Positions 52,378 to 61,607 of a stretch of DNA of 64,000 nucleotides are shown piece after piece (position 1 is the first letter of the stretch; the number at the start of each line of letters is the position of its first letter). This DNA is from Firmicutes bacterium ASF500 (GTDB lineage Bacteria > Bacillota > Clostridia > Oscillospirales > Oscillospiraceae). The stretch spans positions 2,976,001 to 3,040,000 of the forward strand of contig CP097573.1 of NCBI GenBank assembly GCA_000492175.2, written 5' to 3'. A program made the translations under genes and the position numbers. Below the pieces are notes generated by a model. That model worked only from the letters and a program-made list of their open reading frames with translations. It did not search any database and had not been told where the DNA came from.

Positions 52378-53730
52378 TTGGTCCTCAATCACGGGCCGGG
52401 CGCCCTCCGCCTGTTGAATCCAGTCCAGGAGGCGGGTCCGCAGCTCAGCCTTGACCTGGGCGTAGTCCGGGTCGGCCACCACGTTGTTCAGCTGGAAGGG
52501 GTCCCGCTCCATGTCATAGAGAAAGTCGTCCGCGTACCGGTCAGAGGCCGGGGCGGCGGAGCCATTCAGGCCGGGGGCATAGACGGAATAGGTGTACCGG
52601 GGGGTGCGGATGCACCGGCCCACCCGGCTCTCCGAAATTTGGGCGAATACCTCGTTAGGCCGGCTGGGGTCCTTCCCCTCCGCCACGTCCAGGAGGTTTT
52701 CTCCGATCATCCCCTCCCCCACGTCCACGCCGGCCAGGGCCAGAATGGTCTTGGGAATGCTGGCGGTGCTCACCAGCTCCTCCACCGCCGCGCCCCCCTT
52801 GAAGGGCCCGCCGGAGATGACCAAGGGCACATGGAGGGCCGCGTCGTGACAGGTGCGCTTGTAGTCGTCGCCGCCGTTGAGGTGGGCGTCCCGATTCCTG
52901 GTCTTGAAGTGGGAGCCGTGGTCCGAGGAGTAGAGGATCACCGTGTTCTCATACAGCCCCTTTTCCTTCAGCTTTGCCACCAGACGGCCTAAATTCTCGT
53001 CCAGGCTGGCGCATTGGCCCAGGTAGTCGGGATACTCCTCCGCAGCGTTGCCCCCCAGAGCGGCCAGATCGCCGGGGAGGGTGAACTGCCGGAACCGCTC
53101 CCTGGAGCCCTCTGGGCCCTCGTAGTGTCCCCGGTCGTTCTGGTGGTGGGGCTCGATCTGGGAGACGGTCATGAAAAAGGGCCTTTGCCCGTCGTAGCCA
53201 TCCAGGAACTCCAGCGCCATGTCGTTGATCCGGTCGGCCCGGTAGCCCTTGAAGTCAATGCGCTGGTCGTTCTCGTCGAACACGTAGCCGTCGTAGCCGT
53301 GGGAGGTGAACTCCAGCACGTCGGCGGCCCGCCAGAAGCCGGTATATCCCCCCCGCAGCGCCCGGGGAATGGCGGTGGTGGTGTGGTCCACCTCGGTGGG
53401 CGCCTCCATAGGCCCCTGGCTGGCCAGGTGCCACTTGCCCACGTAGGCGGTCTCATAGCCCGCCTCCTCCATATAGCTGGCAACCGTCTTGACCCCGGCG
53501 GGGAGCATGACGTTGTTTCGGAAGCAGCCCGTCTCGGTGGGCCATTTGCCCGTCTGGAACAGGGCCCGGCAGGGGCCGCACACGGGCTGAGGGGAGAAGG
53601 CGTTGTCAAATTTGACCCCCTCCCGGGCCAGGGCGTCCAGGTTGGGCGTGATGTCCAGGGGCTGACCAAAGCAGCCGCAGGTGTCCCAGCGCTGCTGGTC
53701 GGAGAAGTAGAAAATAATATTGTATGGCAT
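52375..53730 (-). CDS. Sulfatase (type I, Cys-type active site)
   Basis: The ATG at 53730 after GGAGGG gives 451 residues. The active-site signature is C51-G-P-C-R55 followed by ALFQTGKWP, so C51 would be converted to formylglycine. YFSDQQRWD holds the metal Asp pair; GKWHL, and SSDHGSHFKTRNRDAHLNGG the other metal site. No secretion signal is visible, so it probably acts inside the cell on imported sulfated sugars. It shares a transcript with the AraC regulator upstream and lies beside glycan genes. The activating enzyme (anaerobic sulfatase maturase) is not in the window. Confidence 0.9.
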   Translation of the reverse strand: MPYNIIFYFSDQQRWDTCGCFGQPLDITPNLDALAREGVKFDNAFSPQPVCGPCRALFQTGKWPTETGCFRNNVMLPAGVKTVASYMEEAGYETAYVGKWHLASQGPMEAPTEVDHTTTAIPRALRGGYTGFWRAADVLEFTSHGYDGYVFDENDQRIDFKGYRADRINDMALEFLDGYDGQRPFFMTVSQIEPHHQNDRGHYEGPEGSRERFRQFTLPGDLAALGGNAAEEYPDYLGQCASLDENLGRLVAKLKEKGLYENTVILYSSDHGSHFKTRNRDAHLNGGDDYKRTCHDAALHVPLVISGGPFKGGAAVEELVSTASIPKTILALAGVDVGEGMIGENLLDVAEGKDPSRPNEVFAQISESRVGRCIRTPRYTYSVYAPGLNGSAAPASDRYADDFLYDMERDPFQLNNVVADPDYAQVKAELRTRLLDWIQQAEGARPVIEDQ

Positions 53731-53744
53731 GATTGTTCCCTCCA

Positions 53745-54581
53745 CTATGTTTTTTCTCGGTTCTGCTTGCGGTATTCCGTGGGGCTGATCCCCTCCACCC
53801 GATGGAAGGACTGGGAAAAATAGCTCAGAGAGGAGAAGCCCAGAATTTCGGCGATCAGGGACAGGGAGTAGTCGGTCTTTCGCAGAAGGAACCGGCTCTC
53901 CTCCACCCGGCGGGAGATGAGGTAGTTGATGGGCGAGGTGCCGAACTCCCTGCGGAAGGAGTGGGACAGGTAGTATTTGTTCAGGTGGGCCAGGCGGGCC
54001 AGGTGATCCAGATTTAGGTCCTCCTTAAAGTGGTTGTCGATGTACCGGCGGATGAGCTCGCACTCCTGGCTGGCCCTGGGGCCGGGAACGTCGCCGGAGA
54101 AGGACATATTCTGCTCCCGGCCCAGACGGATGAGCACCACCTCCAGCAGGTGCTGACAGGCCTCCTCGTGGCCCGGGAGGGATTTTGAGGACTCCTGAAG
54201 CATCAGCTCCAGACAGCCGCTCAGCTCCGCCCAGCCGTCGTAGATGTGAAGCATGGAGTACCCCCCCTCGGAGGCGGCGGCCTTCAGTCCCTCCACACCC
54301 AGGACGGTATACCGCAGAGGGCTCTTCATGGAGCTGACCTCCGTGTGGGGCACGTTGGCGTTGACGATGAGCAGATCCTGCACGGAGATGGGGAACTCCT
54401 CATACAGGGTGCGGAAGCGGCCGTGGCCATCCTGGATAAAGAACAGCTCCACACAGCTGTGGGTGTGGAGCTCTGAGCTCCAATCCGTTGAGAACTGGTC
54501 CTTGGCAATGTAGCTCAGCCGGGGCGCGGAGCGCCTGGACAGCTCCGGGACGCCGGAGGCGCTGAATTGATACCGGAACAA
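53745..54581 (-). CDS. AraC-family regulator of the glycan cluster
   Basis: A TTG start at 54581 after AAGGAGG gives 278 residues. An N-terminal cupin sensor domain (HTHSCVELFFIQDGHGRF) is followed by a two-helix AraC DNA-binding domain (LNLDHLARLAHLNKYYLSHSFRREFG; FSSLSYFSQSFHRVEGISPTEYR). It diverges from the ABC transporter operon, whose promoter lacks a good -35 box, which suits an activator binding in the 350-bp gap. Confidence 0.92.
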   Translation of the reverse strand: MFRYQFSASGVPELSRRSAPRLSYIAKDQFSTDWSSELHTHSCVELFFIQDGHGRFRTLYEEFPISVQDLLIVNANVPHTEVSSMKSPLRYTVLGVEGLKAAASEGGYSMLHIYDGWAELSGCLELMLQESSKSLPGHEEACQHLLEVVLIRLGREQNMSFSGDVPGPRASQECELIRRYIDNHFKEDLNLDHLARLAHLNKYYLSHSFRREFGTSPINYLISRRVEESRFLLRKTDYSLSLIAEILGFSSLSYFSQSFHRVEGISPTEYRKQNREKT

Positions 54582-54932
54582 GGCTCCCCCCCCTCCTTCT
54601 GATGCAATTTTATAAAAGAATGGGACCGCGTCTTTTTTTATTATATCTCAACCGGGAGAATTATGCAATACCTCAATATCCTTCAGGCGTCATTTTATTT
54701 TTTTGGACGAAACCGCTAAAGCATTTTGGGGGAAGCAAAAAAATGCCAGTGCCTCCCTGGGAAAATCGTCCGTTATTTTATACAATGCGCCCAAGCAAAG
54801 AAAGCACGATATCTAAACAATAGAGCAAAAAACGGGTAGCTTTCTCCTTGCCAACTATAATATAATGTGTCATGAAAAGGCCGACACCACGCGGCCGTGG
54901 CAAATCCCCACAATTAACAGGAGGTTTAGAAA
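54582..54932. promoter_or_regulatory. Divergent control region of the glycan cluster
   Basis: This AT-rich gap holds no supported gene. Overlapping TATAAT boxes lie at 54856-54866 with no matching -35 box, so activation by the adjacent AraC protein is likely. An open frame starting at 54602 has no ribosome site. Confidence 0.55.
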
Positions 54933-56255
54933 ATGAAAATGAAGAAAACTCTCAGCCTGATGCTGGCTTCCGCCATGTCCCTGGCCCTGCTGGCCGGTTG
55001 CGGCGGCGGCGGCGGTGCCAGCGGCGCCGCTTCCAGCAATCCCCCCGCCGCCAGCAATCCCCCCGCCGCCAGCAGCCAGCCTGCCTCTTCCGGCGCTCAG
55101 GGCGCTCAGTACGACGGCGTTGAGCTGACCATGTGGTCCATGTGGTCTTCCGGCGAGCCCCAGGCCAACGTGATCGAGGAGGCCGCCGCCGCGTTCAAGG
55201 AGCAGACCGGCGCCACCGTGAACATTGAGTTCAAGGGCCGCGACGTGAACAAGGTCCTGACCGCTTCTCTGGAGGCCAAGGAGAAGATCGACATCATCGA
55301 GGACGACTATCAGCGCATCGCCAATACTTATCCCAACATCCTGGACCTGACCGACATGGCTAAGGCCGTCAACTATGACAGCTGGAGCTACGCCTGCCTG
55401 AACAACCAGGTCATCGAGTGGGTGGGCCACCTGAACTCCATCGTGGAGCAGCCTCAGGTGGGCGGCGTGTTCTATGACAAGGACGCCTTTGAGAAGGCCG
55501 GCGTGACCGCCGAGCCCAAGACCTGGGCCGAGTTCCTGGACGCCTGCCAGAAGATCAAGGACGCCGGCGTGGGCCCCGTCGCCCAGGACAGCGCCTATGC
55601 CAACTTCGCCTTCTATCACCAACTGGTCCGCCACCTGGGTGAGGAGAAGATCACCGAGCTGGCTACCAACGGCGGCTGGAGCGGCACCGCTGCCGAGCAG
55701 GCCGCTCAGGATATCATCGACCTGCGCAACAAGGGCTTCCTGGCTGACGGCGCTCCCGACGAGTTCCCCTCCAGCCAGAACAAGATCGGCTTCGGCCAGG
55801 CCGCTATGATCGTCTGCGCCAACTACGTCACCGCCGAGGTCAACGCCAACACCGGCACGCAGGTCAACTGGGGCCTGTTCAACTATCCCGCCGTGGACGG
55901 CGGCGCTGAGAACTCCGCCGCTTACGCCGGCGCCAACTCCCTGGCCATCACCAGCTACAGCGAGAACGCCCAGGCCGCGTTTGACTTCATCATCTTCCTG
56001 ACCACCGGCGAGATGGATCAGAAGATGGCCGATGCCGCTGCCCAGATTCCCGCTGACTCCCGCAACACCGCCCCCGCCAACCTCACCGGCACCATTGAGA
56101 CTCTGCTGGCCGCTGACAAGACCATGACCTGGTGCGCCGGCCTCAACGCCAACACCGATCTGAAGGACACCATCAAGTCCATGTGCACCGAGCTGTTCGA
56201 GGGCAAGTACGCCACCGGCGCCGACTTCTGCAAGGCTCTGGACGCTCTGTATTAA
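54933..56255 (+). CDS. Sugar ABC transporter, substrate-binding lipoprotein
   Basis: The ATG at 54933 after AGGAGG gives 440 residues. A lipobox LAGC (C22) is followed by a Gly run, a Pro/Ala/Ser linker and the binding fold (VELTMWSMWSSGEPQANVIE; GAANSLAITS-like block as AGANSLAITSYSENAQAAFDF). It is an extracytoplasmic carbohydrate-binding protein of the MalE/CUT1 type. The two permease genes follow; no ATPase gene is adjacent, so a shared MsmX-type ATPase is expected from elsewhere. Confidence 0.95.
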   Translation: MKMKKTLSLMLASAMSLALLAGCGGGGGASGAASSNPPAASNPPAASSQPASSGAQGAQYDGVELTMWSMWSSGEPQANVIEEAAAAFKEQTGATVNIEFKGRDVNKVLTASLEAKEKIDIIEDDYQRIANTYPNILDLTDMAKAVNYDSWSYACLNNQVIEWVGHLNSIVEQPQVGGVFYDKDAFEKAGVTAEPKTWAEFLDACQKIKDAGVGPVAQDSAYANFAFYHQLVRHLGEEKITELATNGGWSGTAAEQAAQDIIDLRNKGFLADGAPDEFPSSQNKIGFGQAAMIVCANYVTAEVNANTGTQVNWGLFNYPAVDGGAENSAAYAGANSLAITSYSENAQAAFDFIIFLTTGEMDQKMADAAAQIPADSRNTAPANLTGTIETLLAADKTMTWCAGLNANTDLKDTIKSMCTELFEGKYATGADFCKALDALY

Positions 56256-56289
56256 TAAGTACCTGCATAGCTTAACATTAGGCATGTTG

Positions 56290-56322
56290 GCAGGCGGCGC
56301 CCCTGCGGCGCCGCCTGCTCTT
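56290..56322 (+). terminator. Hairpin between the binding-protein and permease genes
   Basis: GCAGGCGGCGCC (56290-56301) pairs perfectly with GGCGCCGCCTGC (56307-56318), followed by TCTTTAT. Such a stem favours higher levels of the binding protein than of the permeases. Confidence 0.8.
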
Positions 56323-56365
56323 TATACCCTTTTGCACCCTAAAACAGGAAGGAGAGAGCAAAATT

Positions 56366-57259
56366 ATGAGAAAAAACAAAGCGATGATCTTCTGGTTCTG
56401 CCTGCCCGCCCTGCTGTCTCTGATGATCATGTTCGTCTACCCAGTGTGCCGTACCGTGCTGATGAGCTTTTTCAAGGTCGAGAGCCTCACCTCCACCATG
56501 GCTGACTGGAGCTTTTACGGTCTGGGCAACTACACCAAAATCTTCGGTAGCGCCAGCTTTATGATTTCCATGCGGAACATGATGCTGATCTGGTTTGTGG
56601 GCGGTATCTTCACCCTGGCCATTGCTATGCTGATGGCCGTCACCGTCACCAGCGGCATCCGGGGCAAGAAGTTCTTCCGGGCCGCCATCTACATGCCCAA
56701 CATCATCAGCGCCGTGGCCCTGGCAACCATGTGGATACAGTACATCTTCAACTATGACTACGGCCTGCTCAACGAGATCGTCCAGTTTCTGGGCGGCGAC
56801 AAGATCAAGTGGCTGGGCACCGACTTGAAGTTCTGGGCCATGACCGGCTCCTTCATCTTCGGCAGCGTGGGCTACTACATGCTCATCTACATCAGCGGCA
56901 TCGAGGGCATCCCCCAGGACCTCTACGAGGCCGCCACCATCGACGGGGCCAGCAAGGTCCACCAGTTCACCCACATCACCCTCCCCCTGCTCAAGGGCGT
57001 GATGAAAACCTCCGTCACCTTCTGGAGCATCAACGCCACCACCTTCTATCTGTGGTCCAAGATGTTCTCCCCCATCGACACCGAATCGTCCACCATTGTG
57101 CCGGTCATATACCTATATGACATAGTCTTCGGCGGAAAGGGAATCACAACCCGAGACGCCGGAGCGGGCGCGGCGGTCGGCGTGGTGCTGACGCTGATTA
57201 TTATCGTTGTCTACCTGATTACCGAGCGGCTCTTCAGGGGCAGCGACCTGGAATATTAA
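56366..57259 (+). CDS. Sugar ABC transporter permease (MalF type)
   Basis: The 297-residue protein has six membrane segments and the permease EAA loop around EAATIDGASKVHQFTHITLP. It begins after GGAAGGAG and is followed by the second permease gene after 16 nt. With the binding protein upstream it forms a CUT1 importer. Confidence 0.95.
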   Translation: MRKNKAMIFWFCLPALLSLMIMFVYPVCRTVLMSFFKVESLTSTMADWSFYGLGNYTKIFGSASFMISMRNMMLIWFVGGIFTLAIAMLMAVTVTSGIRGKKFFRAAIYMPNIISAVALATMWIQYIFNYDYGLLNEIVQFLGGDKIKWLGTDLKFWAMTGSFIFGSVGYYMLIYISGIEGIPQDLYEAATIDGASKVHQFTHITLPLLKGVMKTSVTFWSINATTFYLWSKMFSPIDTESSTIVPVIYLYDIVFGGKGITTRDAGAGAAVGVVLTLIIIVVYLITERLFRGSDLEY

Positions 57260-57275
57260 GAGAGGAGGGCACACC

Positions 57276-58121
57276 ATGAACAAAATCAACTGGAAAAGAG
57301 AGGCCCGGCTCCTGCCCGGCTATCTGATCGTAGGCCTCTGGGTGGTATTTACCGCCGTTATGCTCTTCTGGATCGTGGGCGCCAGCCTGTCCACCTCTCG
57401 GGAGATTTTCTCCGGTCAGATCTTCAAATTCGAGAGCGGCTTCCACTTTGAGAACTACGCCACCGCCTGGAAGGCCCAGAACGTGTCGGTGTTCTTCGCC
57501 AACTCCCTGCTGTACTCGGTCATCTCCTGCGTGGGCGTGCTGGCTATCTCCGCCCCCGCCGCCTACGTCCTCTCCCGCTGGGAGTTCACCGGCGGCAAGA
57601 CCCTGCGCATCGGCTTAGTGATTGCCATGAGCGTCCCCGTCATCATGGTCATTATGCCCATCTACTCCCTGTCCGTGCAGTGGGGTATCAAGGGCCGGGT
57701 ACTGCTGATGATTCTGTACATCCTGCTCCGGGTACCCTACACCACCATCTATCTGCTGGACTTCTTCTCCACCCTGTCCCGCACCTACGAGGAGGCGGCC
57801 TATCTGGACGGGTGTAGCGGACCCAACACCTTCCTGAAGATCATGCTCCCCCTGGTCCAGCCCGCCATCATCACCGTGACCATCTTCAACTTCATGTCCG
57901 TGTGGAACGAGTTCTTCATGGCCCTGATCTTCACCTCCAGCGAGTCTATGGCCCCCGTTGGCGTGGGACTTCTCAATATCATCAACTCCATGAAGTACAC
58001 CGGCCAGTACGGCGGCATGTTCGCGGCGGTTATCATCGTGTTCCTGCCCACCTTCCTGCTGTACATCTTCATGTCTGAAAAGATCATTGCCGGCGTCACC
58101 GGCGGCGGCGTCAAAGGCTAA
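57276..58121 (+). CDS. Sugar ABC transporter permease (MalG type)
   Basis: This 281-residue membrane protein has the EAA loop EEAAYLDGCSGPNTFLKIMLP and the usual N-terminal segment LIVGLWVVFTAVMLFWIVGASL. It pairs with the MalF-type permease. A GH112 phosphorylase gene follows after 24 nt. Confidence 0.95.
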   Translation: MNKINWKREARLLPGYLIVGLWVVFTAVMLFWIVGASLSTSREIFSGQIFKFESGFHFENYATAWKAQNVSVFFANSLLYSVISCVGVLAISAPAAYVLSRWEFTGGKTLRIGLVIAMSVPVIMVIMPIYSLSVQWGIKGRVLLMILYILLRVPYTTIYLLDFFSTLSRTYEEAAYLDGCSGPNTFLKIMLPLVQPAIITVTIFNFMSVWNEFFMALIFTSSESMAPVGVGLLNIINSMKYTGQYGGMFAAVIIVFLPTFLLYIFMSEKIIAGVTGGGVKG

Positions 58122-58145
58122 ATTCCGCAAATTAAAGGAGATATT

Positions 58146-60308
58146 ATGAACAATGAACACAAGATGGGCCGGGTGACCATCCCCACCGACGTGGACGTGG
58201 TGCCCGAGACCCTGGAGCTGGTCAAGCGCTGGGGAGCCGACGCCATCCGGGACTGCGACGGTACCGACTACCCCGAGGAGCTGAAAGGAGTGGACGCAAA
58301 GGTCTACTCCACCTACTACACCACCCGCAAGGACAACGCCTGGGCCAAGGCCAACCCCGATGAGGTCCAGCAGTGCTATATCACAACGGGCTTCCACACC
58401 GCCTCCGGCGGTCCCCTGTCCATCCCCCTGATGCAGGGGGTGAGCGACGAGCTGATGGAGGTCAACACCCGGGACGACATCAAGCGCTGGTGGGAGGTGA
58501 TGGACCGCACCACGGGGGAGCCCATCTCCCCCGACGCCTGGCGGTATGAGGCGGGCAATGTCATCATCGACGCCCCCCAGGCCTTCCACGACTACACAGT
58601 CAGCTTTCTGGCCTATCTGATCTGGGACCCGGTCCACATGTACAACGCCGTCACCAACGGCTGGACCAACTTTGAGCATCAGATCACCTTCGATGTCCGC
58701 CAGCCCAAAACCAAAAAGTTCACCATGGAGCGGCTGCGGAAATTTATCGCCGACCACCCCTATGTGGACGTGATCCGGTACACCACCTTCTTCCACCAGT
58801 TTACCCTGATTTTCGACGAGCTGAAACGGGAAAAATATGTGGACTGGTACGGCTACTCCGCCTCTGTCTCCCCCTATATCCTGGAGCAGTTTGAGAAGGA
58901 GGTAGGCTACAAATTCCGCCCCGAGTTCATCATTGACCAGGGCTACTATAACAACCAGTACCGGGTACCCTCCAAGGAGTTCAAGGACTTTATGTCCTTC
59001 CAGCGCCGGGAGGTGGCCAAGCTGGCCCGTGAGATGGTGGACATCACCCACGAGCTGGGCAAGGAGGCCATGATGTTCCTGGGCGACCACTTCATCGGTA
59101 CCGAGCCCTACATGGACGAGTTCAAGTCCATCGGCCTGGACGCGGTGGTGGGCTCGGTGGGCAACGGCGCCACCCTGCGGCTCATCTCCGACATCCCCGG
59201 GGTGAAGTACACCGAGGGCCGCTTCCTGCCCTACTTCTTCCCCGACACCTTCCACGAGGGGGGCGACCCCGTCCGGGAGGCCAAGGAGAACTGGGTCACC
59301 GCCCGCCGGGCCATTTTGAGAAAACCCATCGACCGCATCGGCTACGGCGGCTATCTCAAGCTGGCCTGCCAGTTCCCCGAGTTCATCGAATATGTGGAGA
59401 GCGTCTGCGGCGAGTTCCGGGAGCTCTATGACAACATCAAGGGTACCACTCCCTACTGCGTCAAGACGGTAGCCGTCCTCAACAGCTGGGGCAGGGCCCG
59501 GTCCTGGGGCTGTCACATGGTCCACCACGCCCTGTATCAGAAGCAGAACTACTCCTACGCCGGGGTGATCGAGGCCCTGTCCGGGGCCCCCTACGACGTG
59601 AGGTTTATCAGCTTCGACGAGGTGAAGGCCGACCCCTCTGTGCTGGACGGGGTAGACGTGCTGGTCAACGTGGGCGACGGCGACACCGCCCACACCGGCG
59701 GAGCCATCTGGGAGGACCCGGCTGTCTCCGCGGCGGTGAAGAAGTTCGTCTACAACGGCGGCGGCTTCATCGGGGTGGGCGAGCCCACCGGACACCAGTA
59801 CCAGGGCCGCTATCTCCAGCTGTCCAGTATACTGGGCGTAGAAAAGGAGACCGGTTTTACCTTGGGTTATGACAAATACAACTGGGAGGAGCACCCCGGC
59901 CACTTTATTCTGGCCGACTGCTCCGGCGAGACGGACTTCGGCGAGGGCAAGAAGAGCATCTACGCCCTGGAGGGGGCCCAGGTGCTGGTCCAGCGGGACA
60001 AGGAGGTCCAGCTGGCGGTGAACGAGTTCGGCAAGGGCCGGGCGGTGTACATCTCCGGACTGCCCTACTCCTTCGAGAACAGCCGTCTGCTCCACCGGGC
60101 CGTCCTCTGGTCCGCCCACAGCGAGGGCGAGTTCAACGTTTGGCTGTCCGATAACTGCAATGTGGATGTTCACGCCTATGTGAAGAACGGCAAGTTCTGC
60201 GTGGTCAACAACACCTACGAGCCCCAGTCCACCACCGTCTATCGCGGGGACGGCTCCAGCTTCCCCCTGGACCTGGCCGCCAACGAGATCCGCTGGTACG
60301 AGATCTGA
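58146..60308 (+). CDS. GH112 galactoside phosphorylase (galacto-N-biose/lacto-N-biose type)
   Basis: The 720-residue protein matches GH112 along its whole length: GRVTIPTD..., WGADAIRDCDGTDYP, FLAYLIWDPVHMYNAVTNGW, MFLGDHFIGTEPYMDEF and AVYISGLPYSFENSRLL. D314 in FLGD lines up with the catalytic acid Asp313 of the Bifidobacterium longum enzyme. The family splits beta-1,3-galactosyl-N-acetylhexosamines (mucin or milk glycan cores), or galactosyl-1,4-rhamnose, with phosphate to give galactose 1-phosphate. Which substrate applies here is not certain. The ABC importer genes just upstream suggest uptake of the intact disaccharide, followed by cleavage in the cytoplasm; there is no signal peptide. 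Confidence 0.92.
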   Translation: MNNEHKMGRVTIPTDVDVVPETLELVKRWGADAIRDCDGTDYPEELKGVDAKVYSTYYTTRKDNAWAKANPDEVQQCYITTGFHTASGGPLSIPLMQGVSDELMEVNTRDDIKRWWEVMDRTTGEPISPDAWRYEAGNVIIDAPQAFHDYTVSFLAYLIWDPVHMYNAVTNGWTNFEHQITFDVRQPKTKKFTMERLRKFIADHPYVDVIRYTTFFHQFTLIFDELKREKYVDWYGYSASVSPYILEQFEKEVGYKFRPEFIIDQGYYNNQYRVPSKEFKDFMSFQRREVAKLAREMVDITHELGKEAMMFLGDHFIGTEPYMDEFKSIGLDAVVGSVGNGATLRLISDIPGVKYTEGRFLPYFFPDTFHEGGDPVREAKENWVTARRAILRKPIDRIGYGGYLKLACQFPEFIEYVESVCGEFRELYDNIKGTTPYCVKTVAVLNSWGRARSWGCHMVHHALYQKQNYSYAGVIEALSGAPYDVRFISFDEVKADPSVLDGVDVLVNVGDGDTAHTGGAIWEDPAVSAAVKKFVYNGGGFIGVGEPTGHQYQGRYLQLSSILGVEKETGFTLGYDKYNWEEHPGHFILADCSGETDFGEGKKSIYALEGAQVLVQRDKEVQLAVNEFGKGRAVYISGLPYSFENSRLLHRAVLWSAHSEGEFNVWLSDNCNVDVHAYVKNGKFCVVNNTYEPQSTTVYRGDGSSFPLDLAANEIRWYEI

Positions 60309-60321
60309 ATGACAGGGCGTC

Positions 60322-60401
60322 TGTAGGGCACGACGACCCGGCGCGCCGCGTGATCCGCCGTCTGCCGGTACGGCGGCGGGCCGGGGCCGTACCGCCCTAC
60401 G
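60322..60401. repeat. Intergenic palindromic repeat, copy 2
   Basis: TGTAGGGCACGACGACC and GGCGCGCCG match copy 1 at 45552, and the right end CGCCCTAC is the same. The central part differs (a CCGCCGTCTGCCGGTACGGC stem). Confidence 0.7.
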
Positions 60402-60443
60402 CCCCTGAATAGCGCTGCCCTCTTATAAAAAGGAGTGACCGTC

Positions 60444-61604
60444 ATGCAGCAATTTCCCCTCTCCAAGGTGATTTCCCAACAATTTCTCCAGAAGGAGCTG
60501 GATTTCTGCCGGGAAAAGGTTGGGGCTATGCTCCCCCGTTTCCAGGACTGTTTCCCCGCCGCCAACACCGAGGGGCTGGTCTACCCGGCGGAGCATGAGA
60601 ACTTCGAGTGGACCACCTCCTTCTTGGCCGGAATGCTCTGGCTGCTCCATGAGCACACCGGGGACGAGGTCTATCTGCCCGTCTTGGAGAAGCACCTGGA
60701 CAGCTTCTATCACCGGGTGGAGGACCCGGGCTATCTGGACACCCACGACCTGGGCTTTCTCTACTCCCTGTCCTGCTATCCCGCGGCGCTGCTGCGGAAA
60801 GACAAGCGGGCGGAGGCGTGCTTCCTCAAGGCGGCCCAGGCCCTGCGCCGCCGGTATTTCCCCCAGGCGGGCATCATTCAGGCCTGGGGCGACCTGGACG
60901 ACCCCAAAAACCGGGGCCGCATGATCATCGACTGCCTGCTCAACCTGCCCCTGCTCTATCAGGCCGCCCGGCTCACCGGGGACCGGTCCTACCACGAGAT
61001 GGCCTACAGCCACGCCAAGCAGGCCCAGAAGTATCTGGTCCGCCCGGACAGCACCACCTATCACACCTTCTACATGGACGTGGACACCGGGGAGCCCCGC
61101 TTCGGCCGCACCGCCCAGGGCTACTCCGACGACTCCTGCTGGGCTCGGGGACAGGGCTGGGGGGTGTACGGCTTCGCCCTCAGCTACCGGCACACCGGCG
61201 ACCGTTCCTTCCTGGACACCTCCTGCCAGCTGCTGGACTACTACCTGGAGCGCCTGCCCCAGGACGGCGTGTGCTACTGGGACCTGTGCTTCACCGACGG
61301 CGATGAGCCTCGGGACAGCTCCGCCGCCGCCATCGTGTGCTGCGGCATCGCGGAGCTGCTCAAGCACCTGCCCCTGACCCACCCCCGGCGGGAGGTCTAT
61401 GAGGGGGCGCTGGCCCGGACCGTCCTGGCCCTGTCCGAGGGCTACACCACCCGGGACCTGCCCAAGGCCGACGGCCTGCTGCTCCACGGGGTCTACTCCA
61501 AGCCGGACGGCCGGGGGATAGACGAGTGTACTATCTGGGGCGATTATTACTATCTGGAGACCCTTTTCCGCCTGCTCTACGGCAGCTGCGACTACTGGTG
61601 CTAA
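60444..61604 (+). CDS. GH88-family unsaturated glucuronyl hydrolase
   Basis: The ATG at 60444 lies 8 nt after AAGGAG and gives 386 residues. The (alpha/alpha)6 barrel shows D102 in THDLGFLYSLS and D163 in MIIDCLLNLPLLY. Their 61-residue spacing equals that of D88 and D149 in the Bacillus GL1 enzyme. GYSDDSCWARGQGWGVYGFA and DSSAAAI also fit. GH88 removes the unsaturated uronic acid left by polysaccharide lyases from glycosaminoglycan fragments. No signal peptide, so it acts on imported oligosaccharides. No lyase gene is in the window. Confidence 0.92.
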   Translation: MQQFPLSKVISQQFLQKELDFCREKVGAMLPRFQDCFPAANTEGLVYPAEHENFEWTTSFLAGMLWLLHEHTGDEVYLPVLEKHLDSFYHRVEDPGYLDTHDLGFLYSLSCYPAALLRKDKRAEACFLKAAQALRRRYFPQAGIIQAWGDLDDPKNRGRMIIDCLLNLPLLYQAARLTGDRSYHEMAYSHAKQAQKYLVRPDSTTYHTFYMDVDTGEPRFGRTAQGYSDDSCWARGQGWGVYGFALSYRHTGDRSFLDTSCQLLDYYLERLPQDGVCYWDLCFTDGDEPRDSSAAAIVCCGIAELLKHLPLTHPRREVYEGALARTVLALSEGYTTRDLPKADGLLLHGVYSKPDGRGIDECTIWGDYYYLETLFRLLYGSCDYWC

Positions 61605-61607
61605 GGC

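Noticed and set aside
54602..54823. 73-codon frame in the divergent control region
   Set aside because: No ribosome site, no family, and it spans the likely regulatory DNA.
57615..60173. 852-codon minus-strand frame opposite the GH112 and permease genes
   Set aside because: The plus-strand genes match known families along their length; the antisense frame is a codon-bias shadow.
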